Source: Hoyosella rhizosphaerae (GTDB lineage: Bacteria > Actinomycetota > Actinomycetes > Mycobacteriales > Mycobacteriaceae). Taken from it: a stretch of DNA of 64,000 nucleotides. The translations under genes were made by a program, and so were the position numbers. Within the stretch, counting starts at the first letter, position 1, and each line of letters opens with the position of its first letter. Of the stretch, positions 41,204-49,133 are shown one piece after another. The DNA lies in NCBI RefSeq assembly GCF_014643175.1, contig NZ_BMJH01000004.1, positions 62,001-126,000 of the forward strand, in the 5' to 3' direction. Under the pieces are notes generated by a model, which ran no database searches, was not told the origin of the DNA, and saw nothing but the letters and a program-made list of their open reading frames with translations.

Positions 41204-42457
41204 TCAGGTTGCATCGTGGTGTTGTGGTTCTTGACTGTGCCGGTGTTTGGCTAGTTCGATTCGGGATACGACACCGAGATGAACTTCGTCCGGTCCATCT
41301 GCGAGTCGCAGAGATCTGGCTGCGGTGTATGCCTCAGCTAGTGGAAGGTCATCGGTGAGCCCACCGGCGCCATGGAGTTGGATTGCCATGTCGACGACGT
41401 TTTGCGCCATTCGTGGAACTGAGGCTTTGATTTGCGACAACTCTGACAATGCGCCGCTTGCGCCATGGTTGTCGAGCAGCCATGCGGTATGGAGTACGTG
41501 CAACCGGGCCTGGTTGATGGCGATGCGTGCTTCTGCGATGCGTTCGCGATTGCCGCCAAGGTTGGCAAGTGGTTTGCCGAAAGCCGTTCGGGTGGTGCTG
41601 CGTTCGAGTGCTAGGGACAGGGCTCGTTCCGCTAGCCCGATGAGTCGCATGCAGTGGTGGATTCGTCCGGGGCCGAGTCGGCCTTGTGCAATTTCGAAGC
41701 CTCTGCCGGGCCCTGCGATGATGTTGGCTGCGGGCACTCGCACATTCTGGAAGTGCACTTCGCCGTGACCGTAGGGTGCGTCGTGCATGCCGAATACGCT
41801 GAGCATGCGCTTTACGTCCATGCCGGGGGTGTGCATGGGAACGAGGACCATCGAATGCCGCCGATGCCGGTCAGCTTCAGGATCGGTGAGTGCCATGACG
41901 ATTACGAATGCGCAGTTGGGGTGCCCAATTCCGGTGGAAAACCACTTCTGGCCGTTGATGACTACGTCGTCACCGTCGAGGACTGCTGTGGCGGTCATGT
42001 TGGTGGCGTCGGAGGATGCGACATCCGGTTCGGTCATGCAAAACGCGGATCGAATGTTTCCCTGGAGGAGGGGTTCGAGCCACCGTTGCTTTTGCGTCGC
42101 ACTGCCGTAGTGGAGGAGGACTTCAGCGTTTCCGGTGTCCGGTGCGTTGCAGTTGAAGATTTCTGGTGCGAGGGCGTACTGGCCCATGAGTTCAGCGCAG
42201 GGCGCGTAGTCAACATTGTTGAGCCCTGGGCCTTGACCGGTTGCTTCGGCGAAGGGTGAAGGTAGGAAAAGGTTCCACAGGCCGCTGTCGCGTGCCTTCT
42301 GTTTCAGCGCCTCGACGACCGGGGGCACTGTCCATTGTTCAGGGGGAAGTTGTTTCTGTTTGGCGTAAACCTGCTCAACGGGTGCTATTTCGGCAGCGAT
42401 AAACTCTGCTACCCGGTTACGGTATTCAAGGGCCCGTGCGGACGGTGCGAAGTCCAT
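41204..42457 (-). CDS. Acyl-CoA dehydrogenase family protein (ACAD11/LvaC-like)
   Basis: A 417-aa flavoprotein of the ACAD fold: SAFCMTEPDVASSDATN and QKWFSTGIGHP are the flavin-contact blocks, and RTAFGKPLA is the conserved C-terminal segment. At the place where classical enzymes have the YEGT catalytic Glu the sequence reads ADGPDEVHL, the form seen in ACAD10/11-type proteins linked to APH kinases. That suggests it does not simply make a 2,3-double bond but handles a phosphorylated hydroxyacyl-CoA. First gene of the three-gene unit; divergent from the TetR gene across a palindrome. Confidence 0.88.
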   Translation of the reverse strand: MDFAPSARALEYRNRVAEFIAAEIAPVEQVYAKQKQLPPEQWTVPPVVEALKQKARDSGLWNLFLPSPFAEATGQGPGLNNVDYAPCAELMGQYALAPEIFNCNAPDTGNAEVLLHYGSATQKQRWLEPLLQGNIRSAFCMTEPDVASSDATNMTATAVLDGDDVVINGQKWFSTGIGHPNCAFVIVMALTDPEADRHRRHSMVLVPMHTPGMDVKRMLSVFGMHDAPYGHGEVHFQNVRVPAANIIAGPGRGFEIAQGRLGPGRIHHCMRLIGLAERALSLALERSTTRTAFGKPLANLGGNRERIAEARIAINQARLHVLHTAWLLDNHGASGALSELSQIKASVPRMAQNVVDMAIQLHGAGGLTDDLPLAEAYTAARSLRLADGPDEVHLGVVSRIELAKHRHSQEPQHHDAT

Positions 42458-42474
42458 GTTGTGATCCTACCCAC

Positions 42475-42495
42475 TTATAGAGCATTGCTTAATAA
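42475..42495. promoter_or_regulatory. Palindromic operator between the acyl-CoA dehydrogenase and TetR genes
   Basis: TTATAGAGCA-T-TGCTTAATAA is an imperfect inverted repeat (8 of 10 pairs) centred at 42485 in the short divergent gap. Its site, 28 bases before the TetR start, is right for a TetR-family operator controlling both directions. Confidence 0.6.
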
Positions 42496-42522
42496 CTTAT
42501 GAAGAATGTCCAAGGAGTCAAA

Positions 42523-43125
42523 GTGGAAGACAGCGTCGATAGCAGGCCAACGCGCCGTGTCCGGCACAATCCCGACGAACGGCGCCGCCAACTCATCGGC
42601 ATCGGATTAGAAATGCTGACTCGACGACCACTTCACCAGATCACCATTGACGAAGTTGCCGCATCGGCTGGAATTTCCCGCAGTCTGCTATTCCACTACT
42701 TTCCGACGAAACGCGACTACTACGCTGCAGTCATTCGAGCTGCAAGCAAAAGGCTCCTCCGTGCTGCACGCCAAGCAGGCGCCGCCAACACCCCAGAGGA
42801 AGTTGTCGACGGCTACCTGTCCTTCATCGAACGACGCCACCAGCCGTACGTAGCACTGTTCCAAAGCTCAGGGTCCGAAGATTGGGTCCGCGAAATCCTC
42901 ACCGAAACACGAGCCGCTCTCGTCGACCAATTACTCACAGTGCTTGATCTCCCCGCGGACGCCACCGATTCAGTACTCATGCGTCCGGCGCTGGGCGCGT
43001 GGCTCAGCTTCGCCGAAGAACTCGCATTGCAATGGGCGCGCACCGGTGTGGGAACAAGGTCCGATATCTTGGCAATTCTCAATGCATCACTCGACGTTGT
43101 GGCGCGCACAAGTTCAAAACTCTGA
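42523..43125 (+). CDS. TetR-family transcriptional regulator
   Basis: A 200-aa repressor. The N-terminal helix-turn-helix reads ITIDEVAASAGISRSLLFHYFPTKRDYYAAV; the C-terminal domain (ligand pocket) has no clear relative. I chose GTG 42523 with AAGGAG five bases before it; ATG 42499 is the alternative. It is divergent from the acyl-CoA dehydrogenase/SDR/kinase genes and most likely represses them until an acyl-CoA-like ligand binds. The end overlaps the Gfo/Idh gene on the other strand by 12 bases. Confidence 0.9.
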   Translation: MEDSVDSRPTRRVRHNPDERRRQLIGIGLEMLTRRPLHQITIDEVAASAGISRSLLFHYFPTKRDYYAAVIRAASKRLLRAARQAGAANTPEEVVDGYLSFIERRHQPYVALFQSSGSEDWVREILTETRAALVDQLLTVLDLPADATDSVLMRPALGAWLSFAEELALQWARTGVGTRSDILAILNASLDVVARTSSKL

Positions 43126-43995
43126 GCCCACATCAGAGCTAGCCCTAACAGCTACCAAGGACATCACCCGTTGAATCGCGAGCCCGCGCTCCACCGAGCA
43201 TGGATGCTCAACACCACGAAAGCCGCAATCAAAAAACTCATCAAGCATGACTTGATAACAATCAACAGCAGGCGTGTCTCGGGTTGCTAGCTCTATAAAG
43301 CCCGCTCTTCCCTGTACCGACACTCGCAAAAGTGAGGGCGTGACCGGAGTCCGGAGCGACATCGTCACCGAACTAAACCTCTTGCTGCTGTGTTCTAGCA
43401 ACACCTTCCATGTATCGCTTGCGACATCACAGCGAGCGCACACCACGTCAGTTACGGGGCCCAGAGCTACGTCAAGTAGATCTAGGAGGTGCGGGCCGAC
43501 ATCATCGAGTGCCCCGCCGACCTGACGCCACTGCGAACCTGAATAAGCGCCACCAAGCAATGCGCCAGATAGCCACACCGCATCACCAGACGACCACTCT
43601 CCGTCAGCAACCTCGTCAAGGAACTGCCGTGTTTCCGGGGCGAACCTGCGGGTAAAGAACACAACAGAACGCACGCCGCGATCACGCACCACCGTAGCTA
43701 GCCGGGCAGCGTCCTTGAGCGTGGCCGCCACGGGCTTCTCCATGATGAGGTGTTTCCCGCGCATCGCAGCGAACAGTGCAAGCTCCGCCTGCACTGACGG
43801 CGGGACAGCAAAAGCCACAGCATCAACTGAATCAACCAGTTCAGCATACGACCCAAAAACCCGAGCGCCAATAGCCTGCGCGGCATCCGGATTTCGCGCC
43901 CACACCCCAGCAAAGTCGACACCAGGATGCACCGCCAATGCTGGGGCATGAGTATTCATAGCCCATGGCCCGGCACCAACTAACCCAACGCGCAT
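43114..43995 (-). CDS. Gfo/Idh/MocA family oxidoreductase
   Basis: A 293-aa NAD(P)-dependent oxidoreductase. Rossmann motif VGLVGAGPWA at residues 3-12, and the family MEKPVA motif (catalytic Lys) near residue 89. Typical substrates are sugars, inositols or cyclic polyols, but the C-terminal domain is shorter than usual. It has no clear link to the TetR island and stands alone. Confidence 0.85.
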   Translation of the reverse strand: MRVGLVGAGPWAMNTHAPALAVHPGVDFAGVWARNPDAAQAIGARVFGSYAELVDSVDAVAFAVPPSVQAELALFAAMRGKHLIMEKPVAATLKDAARLATVVRDRGVRSVVFFTRRFAPETRQFLDEVADGEWSSGDAVWLSGALLGGAYSGSQWRQVGGALDDVGPHLLDLLDVALGPVTDVVCARCDVASDTWKVLLEHSSKRFSSVTMSLRTPVTPSLLRVSVQGRAGFIELATRDTPAVDCYQVMLDEFFDCGFRGVEHPCSVERGLAIQRVMSLVAVRASSDVGSEF

Positions 43996-44088
43996 ACAGT
44001 AAACCTACCTACTTTGCTTCGACGCCGAGTGCTCCATGTGCGCAGGAGTGTCACGAGGCTGCAGCAGTGACTACGAGAAGGTGTGACA

Positions 44089-44895
44089 ATGAATGCGGTC
44101 CAGTTTCAGCACCCCGCCTACGGCCGCATGCGGGAAGTCACTGAATACGCTTCCGTCGCAGTAGCGCACAACCCCGGACCTATGACGCTTGAAGGAACCA
44201 ACACCTGGATCCTTAGTGCGCCACACCAAAAGGGTTGCGTCATCGTCGATCCCGGTCCAGGCGATGACGCACACATCGCGTTGCTCACCCAAGGGAAACG
44301 CATCGACCTGGTTTTAGTTACCCACCGGCACCAGGATCACACCGACGGGATCGACGCGCTGTTCGCCAAGTCGGGCGCTCCGGTGCGAGCTTTTCTGCCG
44401 GAATATTGCCGCGGTGACGGGGAGCCGCTGCGAAACGAAGAAATCATTCATGCGTGCGGTCTCGATATCACAGTGCTCGCAGCTCCTGGGCACACCGCAG
44501 ATTCAGCGATGTTTCTCGTGCCCGGCGAAAGTGCCGCCGCTGTGCTCACAGGCGACACAATCCTCGGACATGGGTCAACTGTGCTCGACGCCACAGATGG
44601 AAATCTAGCTGACTATCTGGACACGCTTGAGAAGGCGGCGAAAATCGGACACGGGCTAATCGGACTGCCCGGACATGGCCCCGAACGAGCAGACGTGGCG
44701 GAAGCAGCGCGAGAGTATCAAGCGCACAGGCTGCATAGACTCAATCAAATCCGAGCCGCACTCGATGAATTGGGTGACGACGCGACCGCTCGCGAAGTCG
44801 TTGAACACGTGTATGTCGACGTCGACTCCGCACTATGGGGAGCGGCAGAAGCCTCGGTACATGCGCAGCTAGCGTACCTTCGCCGTCGCGCATAA
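44089..44895 (+). CDS. Metallo-beta-lactamase-fold hydrolase (LACTB2-like)
   Basis: A 268-aa MBL-fold protein. THRHQDHTDG holds the zinc-binding HxHxDH motif; further ligands are in GHTADS and LTGDT and the last His in LPGHGP. A C-terminal winged-helix-like extension (residues 210-268) is that of the LACTB2/RNase-like branch, so either thioester hydrolysis or nuclease action is possible. ATG 44089 has AAGG seven bases before it. Position equals Rv3677c, near crp. Confidence 0.88.
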   Translation: MNAVQFQHPAYGRMREVTEYASVAVAHNPGPMTLEGTNTWILSAPHQKGCVIVDPGPGDDAHIALLTQGKRIDLVLVTHRHQDHTDGIDALFAKSGAPVRAFLPEYCRGDGEPLRNEEIIHACGLDITVLAAPGHTADSAMFLVPGESAAAVLTGDTILGHGSTVLDATDGNLADYLDTLEKAAKIGHGLIGLPGHGPERADVAEAAREYQAHRLHRLNQIRAALDELGDDATAREVVEHVYVDVDSALWGAAEASVHAQLAYLRRRA

Positions 44896-45093
44896 ATTAG
44901 ACAAAAGTACTAAGCTACCTGACAAAGGCGCGCTGTGTGGGCGAAATGAGCACAGTGCAGACCTAGGCGGGAAGTACCTCGTTGCCATGCGCTGGCAACA
45001 AAACTCCCAAGGGGTTGTTGCGAACGATCGAGTGGTGGTCGACGAGAGGCTGCTCCCGCCTGCGTAGGTCCATGCGACAGAAACGGGGAGCTG

Positions 45094-45606
45094 ATGACTA
45101 AAGATACGGCGGTCAAGGGGAGTGACAACGACACCACAGATTCTGACACCACAGATTCTACGGTGGACGCCACGATAGGGGACCGCGGAGTTTTCGCGGA
45201 TCGGTTGGAAGAGCTCTTTCGTAGTGTTCCAGATCCCAAAGGGCGTCGATTCACAGGTTCAGCAATCGCTCGGCGGTCTACTGAACTAGGTTTCAAGCTC
45301 GGCGAATCATACTTAAGCCAATTGCGGTCCGGTAAGGCTCGGACGCCGTCGTTCCGCACGGTTGAGGGAATCGCAGCAGCATTTGGCGTTGATGTCCGGT
45401 ACTTCCTCGAAGACGCAGGCAAGCAGCGAACACAGACTGAAATCGACATGATGCGGCTGCAAGCTGACCGCTCAATTCACGATGTGGCGTACAAACTCGC
45501 TGGCCTTCCTGAGTCGTCTATTCACGTCGTCAACGAACTCATCAAAGTTCTTCGAGTGCAGCAAGGTTTGCCGTCTGAGCCGGAAACTCACACCGCTGAG
45601 CAGTGA
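45094..45606 (+). CDS. EspR-like helix-turn-helix regulator
   Basis: A 170-aa DNA-binding protein. From about residue 32 it resembles EspR, the nucleoid-associated activator of M. tuberculosis: FADRLEELFRSV, then GESYLSQLRSGKARTPSFRTVEGIAAAFGVDVRYF (helix-turn-helix), and a C-terminal helical dimerisation part. The first 30 residues are Asp/Thr-rich and contain a tandem repeat (DTTDSDTTDS) from a 15-base duplication at 45130-45159. It lies between the MBL-fold gene and crp; regulatory targets are unknown. Confidence 0.85.
   Translation: MTKDTAVKGSDNDTTDSDTTDSTVDATIGDRGVFADRLEELFRSVPDPKGRRFTGSAIARRSTELGFKLGESYLSQLRSGKARTPSFRTVEGIAAAFGVDVRYFLEDAGKQRTQTEIDMMRLQADRSIHDVAYKLAGLPESSIHVVNELIKVLRVQQGLPSEPETHTAEQ
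45130..45159 (+). repeat. 15-bp tandem duplication in the EspR-like gene
   Basis: GACACCACAGATTCT occurs twice in a row without mismatch, adding five residues (DTTDS) to the disordered N-terminus. Looks recent. Confidence 0.95.
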
Positions 45607-45623
45607 GTTCTAACAGCACGAGC

Positions 45624-45675
45624 AGAAACGCGGGCTGACGTGGTCTCATATCGAGTACCGTCAGCCCGCGTTTCT
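45624..45675. terminator. Bidirectional terminator between the EspR-like gene and crp
   Basis: AGAAACGCGGGCTGACG / CGTCAGCCCGCGTTTCT: a perfect 17-bp inverted repeat with an 18-base loop and T-rich flanks on both strands. One of the strongest hairpins in the window. Confidence 0.92.
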
Positions 45676-45713
45676 ATTTCAAGATGTATGAAGCTAGTGG
45701 TGCGCTCGTCTTT

Positions 45714-46388
45714 CTAGCGTGCTCTGCGAGCGAGACGCTCGGAGTCTGAGATCAGAACGCTCTTGCCTTCGAGACGCAGCCATCCGCGGTGTGCGAAATC
45801 GGCAAGCGCTTTATTCACAGTTTCGCGTGAAGCACCGACCAATTGGGCGATCTCTTCTTGGGTGAGATCGTGCGTAACACGGAGAGCACCGTTTTCCTGC
45901 GTGCCGAAACGCTGTGCGAGCTGCAGCAAAGCCTTTGCGACGCGGCCAGGAACATCGGTGAAGATCAAATCTGCGAGGTTGTTGTTCGTGCGGCGCAAAC
46001 GCCGTGCAAGAACACGCAACAGTTGCTCTGCAATTTCCGGACGCTGCCCGATCCACTCTTTCAACGCTGCGCGGTCCATGCTTACTGCGCGTACCTCGGT
46101 GACTGTCGTCGCGCTCGACGTGCGCGGACCTGGGTCGAAGATAGACAATTCGCCAAACATGTCCGACGGTCCCATGATGGCGAGCAAGTTCTCACGCCCA
46201 TCGGGTGAGCGACGCCCAATTTTGACTTTGCCGTTCAGGATGATGAAAAGCCGATCACCAGGCTCGCCCTCATTGAAGATGACATGTTGACGCGGGAAGT
46301 CCACCGGGTGAAGCTGTTGGGTGAGCGCCGCGATGGCGGAGGGCTCAACTCCCTGGAAGATTCCGGCTCTGGCCAGGATCTCGTCCAC
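45714..46388 (-). CDS. crp: Crp/GlxR cAMP-responsive transcription factor
   Basis: A 224-aa global regulator. The cNMP-binding domain includes [20 protein letters not shown] (phosphate-binding cassette, about 78-97); the C-terminal HTH is [25 protein letters not shown]. It is the orthologue of Rv3676/GlxR, controlling carbon and energy genes through TGTGA-N6-TCACA sites. Two such weak sites lie 107-232 bases upstream (self-control), and two strong ones precede acs in this same window. It has its own strong terminator. Confidence 0.96.
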   Translation of the reverse strand: MDEILARAGIFQGVEPSAIAALTQQLHPVDFPRQHVIFNEGEPGDRLFIILNGKVKIGRRSPDGRENLLAIMGPSDMFGELSIFDPGPRTSSATTVTEVRAVSMDRAALKEWIGQRPEIAEQLLRVLARRLRRTNNNLADLIFTDVPGRVAKALLQLAQRFGTQENGALRVTHDLTQEEIAQLVGASRETVNKALADFAHRGWLRLEGKSVLISDSERLARRAR

Positions 46389-46494
46389 ATGGGCTCCTTC
46401 GGGAAATCGTCGGTACCGAACTGTCGCACGGCACCGCTAGGCATTGGGAACGCAGGCTGCATAAGGAGCAGCCACCCACAGTCACTCCCACTGT

Positions 46495-46510
46495 AGTGGT
46501 TAACATCACA
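46495..46510. promoter_or_regulatory. Candidate Crp site upstream of crp (proximal)
   Basis: AGTGGTTAACATCACA matches TGTGA-N6-TCACA at 8 of 10 positions, with a full TCACA half. It lies about 110 bases before the crp start, fitting autoregulation. Confidence 0.45.
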
Positions 46511-46604
46511 AATTGTCTGGTGCTTTGCTCAATACAAACTGCTGTGTCTCCGGTGAGACCACCCGCAAAGCAAGCTCAGCGTGATTCATTCGTCACTACA
46601 GTGT

Positions 46605-46620
46605 GGCGGTTACCACTAAA
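46605..46620. promoter_or_regulatory. Candidate Crp site upstream of crp (distal)
   Basis: TGTGGCGGTTACCACT matches at 7 of 10 positions and is a good inverted repeat. It lies between crp and the small membrane protein gene. Confidence 0.3.
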
Positions 46621-46692
46621 TGTTGCACACTGAGCCCCCGAATTTCCACTTGGATCGTAAATGCTTTCAGAATCGACCTGGTTTTCGGAAAC

Positions 46693-46866
46693 TCAAGCGG
46701 CAGAGGGGCGTTGATAATCGGACTCTACTTCGGCAGGCTCCTCTAAAAGTTCAGAGTCTGCCTCTGCGAACGAAATTCGCCCTGGTAGCCACTGCTCAAG
46801 CCTGTCTAGGCTCATCGCAAAGAGCATGAACAGCACAGGGATGAGCAGCACCGCAAGTCCTTGCAT
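46693..46866 (-). CDS. Small single-pass membrane protein
   Basis: A 57-aa protein with one transmembrane helix (about residues 3-20), a short basic/polar turn and an acidic tail (EADSELLEEPAEVESDYQ). I start it at ATG 46866 because upstream residues are not hydrophobic and no ribosome site fits the longer frame. A small gene at this place, between crp and nth, is also known in M. tuberculosis (Rv3675). Function unknown. Confidence 0.6.
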   Translation of the reverse strand: MQGLAVLLIPVLFMLFAMSLDRLEQWLPGRISFAEADSELLEEPAEVESDYQRPSAA

Positions 46867-46972
46867 AAGACCAGTTAACCTTGGCGATGTCTCAAAACTG
46901 CAACGAATACACACCCGCTTCTATGAACATTCCTTGTGCAATTCGTAATCTAGGTTCCGTACCCTAGGTTCT

Positions 46973-47755
46973 GTGACCACCCGTTCCGCACCAACAACGC
47001 CGCGGCGGCGCGTACGCAAACCCGAGACGAAACTAGGTCTGGTGCGGAGGGCTCGCAGAATGAACCGAACCCTCGCGAGGGCGTTCCCGCACGTTTATTG
47101 CGAACTCGACTTCACTACACCTCTTGAGCTTGCGGTAGCCACAATTTTGTCGGCCCAATGCACCGACAAGCGAGTAAACCAGGTAACGCCTGCACTCTTT
47201 GATCGGTATCGCACCGCCGCTGACTACGCGAGTGCACAACGCAGTGAGCTCGAGGAATACATTCGCTCCACTGGGTTCTACCGGAATAAGGCAACCTCAC
47301 TCATCGGCCTAGGACAAGAAGTAGTCGCCAGGTTTGATGGCGAACTCCCACGCACGTTAGGCGAACTCGTCACGCTCCCCGGAGTGGGCCGAAAAACTGC
47401 CAATGTCATTCTCGGCAACGCCTTCGATGTTCCCGGGATCACGGTCGATACCCACTTTGGGCGTCTAGTGCGCCGCTGGAAGTGGACCGAAGAGACCGAC
47501 CCGGTGAAGGTGGAACACGCAATCGGTGAACTCATCGAAAAGAAGCAGTGGACTCTCTTGTCCCATCGCGTCATTTTCCACGGAAGGCGCATCTGCCACG
47601 CGCGCAAGCCTGCGTGCGGAGTATGCCTAATCGCCGCAGACTGTCCCTCCTATGGTGAAGGACCTACCGAGTTCGACGCGGCTGCAGCCTTGGTGCGAGG
47701 GCCCGAACGCGACCACCTACTTGAACTTGCGCGGCAGGAGAAGGACGCCACATGA
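46973..47755 (+). CDS. nth: Endonuclease III
   Basis: A 260-aa base-excision repair glycosylase/AP-lyase that removes oxidised pyrimidines. Helix-hairpin-helix [17 protein letters not shown] with the catalytic Lys, the Asp of [11 protein letters not shown], and the [4Fe-4S] cluster cysteines C-x6-C-x2-C-x5-C ([17 protein letters not shown]). GTG start with TACCCT seven bases upstream suggests a leaderless message. Its stop overlaps the next gene (ATGA): first of a four-gene operon. Confidence 0.96.
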   Translation: MTTRSAPTTPRRRVRKPETKLGLVRRARRMNRTLARAFPHVYCELDFTTPLELAVATILSAQCTDKRVNQVTPALFDRYRTAADYASAQRSELEEYIRSTGFYRNKATSLIGLGQEVVARFDGELPRTLGELVTLPGVGRKTANVILGNAFDVPGITVDTHFGRLVRRWKWTEETDPVKVEHAIGELIEKKQWTLLSHRVIFHGRRICHARKPACGVCLIAADCPSYGEGPTEFDAAAALVRGPERDHLLELARQEKDAT

Positions 47756-48414
47756 GCTCAAGCGGCAAATGGACCATCGCAGCCTTCATCGTGGTTTTTG
47801 CACTCGTCGTCGCGATCTGGCCGCGGGACGCAGCAGACGATACGACACCTACATCGCCACCCGGGCCGCAACAACCTGGGGCCCAACAAAGGGAGACCAC
47901 AGGCGAAATCACACAGTCGATGCGCCTCGACGCCCAACTAGACGCCTGCCCACAACCAGATCCCAGTGCGCGAGCGTGGTCCGTTCAGAATCCAATCTCC
48001 GATGTAACCCTTACATGCCTTGGTGACGGCACGCCTGTGTCTCTGGGAGCCGCGCTCGCTGGAAAGCCAGCGGTGCTCAATATCTGGGCATACTGGTGTG
48101 GACCATGCGCAGAAGAACTTCCTGCTTTGCAGGAATATGCACACATGGTTGGCGACGACATCACAGTCCTCACTGTTCATCGGGACCCAAAAGAGGCCAA
48201 CGCACTCGCCAAGCTGATTCAATACGACGTGCGCCTACCAGGAATTCAAGATGGGAGCGGCCGCGTGCCAGCACTTCTCGGAGCCCCAGCAGTACTGCCC
48301 GTCACTATCGTCTTGCACGCTGACGGCGCGGTGGCGAGTATTCTCGCCGAGCCCTTCACCACTGCTGAGGAGATTGACGCCGCGGTAACTGTGGCCCTCA
48401 GGGGTGGTGAATGA
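47752..48414 (+). CDS. Membrane-anchored TlpA-like thiol-disulfide protein
   Basis: A 220-aa thioredoxin-fold protein with an N-terminal transmembrane anchor (about residues 8-24), a Pro/Gln-rich linker and a periplasmic domain with the WCGPC active site. It likely reduces or exchanges disulfides of exported proteins. Two extra cysteines (in LDACPQP and LTCLGDG) precede the motif. It is placed between nth and the NUDIX gene with 4-base overlaps, as in Rv3673c. Confidence 0.9.
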   Translation: MSSSGKWTIAAFIVVFALVVAIWPRDAADDTTPTSPPGPQQPGAQQRETTGEITQSMRLDAQLDACPQPDPSARAWSVQNPISDVTLTCLGDGTPVSLGAALAGKPAVLNIWAYWCGPCAEELPALQEYAHMVGDDITVLTVHRDPKEANALAKLIQYDVRLPGIQDGSGRVPALLGAPAVLPVTIVLHADGAVASILAEPFTTAEEIDAAVTVALRGGE

Positions 48415-49133
48415 CGCAGCAAATGACACAGCCCCTGCATAGTGCTTCGCCTGAATGGCTGGAGAAGGTGTGCGCATTGTCGTCTGATGCGCACCCTCGG
48501 ATGATGCTGCGTGCTCCAGAGGGGGCGTCAGTGCGTTCCGCTGCTGTACTCATGCTTTTTGGCGGATCCCGTGACGCAAACGCAGACGCGCCGGGCGGGC
48601 TGCCTGATGACGCTCACGTCCTCCTAACTCAACGTGCCGCGACGATGCGGCAACACAAGAGCCAGGTGGCATTCCCCGGAGGTGCGGCAGACCCAGGCGA
48701 CACTGGGCCCATCGATACGGCATTGAGGGAAGCCCGCGAAGAAACAGGACTCGACCCCAGTGGCGTGCGCCCGCTGACCTTGTTGCCCGAGATTTACGTT
48801 CCAGTCTCAGGTTTCGAAGTCACCCCAGTTCTTGCTTACTGGGAAACGCCGAGTGATGTGTCAGTGGTAGATCCCACAGAAGCAGCACGTGTCGCTAATG
48901 TTGCAGTGCATGACCTCATAAAACCCGAGAATCGGTTCATGCTCCGGCACCCCGACATCCCGTACGATTCGCCAGCATTCGTGACAAGCGGCATGCTGAT
49001 CTGGGGCTTCACTGCCGGACTGCTCGCAGGGATGCTGTCGGTATCGGGCTGGGAACACCCCTGGGACAAGAACGACGTTAGAGACATGGAAAAAACTCTC
49101 AACCAATTTGGCATGGAGGTACGCCGCAGGTGA
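48411..49133 (+). CDS. NUDIX hydrolase, CoA pyrophosphatase type
   Basis: A 240-aa NUDIX enzyme. The UPF0035-type motif LLTQRAATMRQHKSQVAFPGG and the NUDIX box GGAADPGDTGPIDTALREAREETGLDP are clear. This subfamily splits CoA and acyl-CoA to phosphopantetheine and 3',5'-ADP. Homolog of Rv3672c; overlaps both neighbours by 4 bases. Confidence 0.92.
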   Translation: MTQQMTQPLHSASPEWLEKVCALSSDAHPRMMLRAPEGASVRSAAVLMLFGGSRDANADAPGGLPDDAHVLLTQRAATMRQHKSQVAFPGGAADPGDTGPIDTALREAREETGLDPSGVRPLTLLPEIYVPVSGFEVTPVLAYWETPSDVSVVDPTEAARVANVAVHDLIKPENRFMLRHPDIPYDSPAFVTSGMLIWGFTAGLLAGMLSVSGWEHPWDKNDVRDMEKTLNQFGMEVRRR

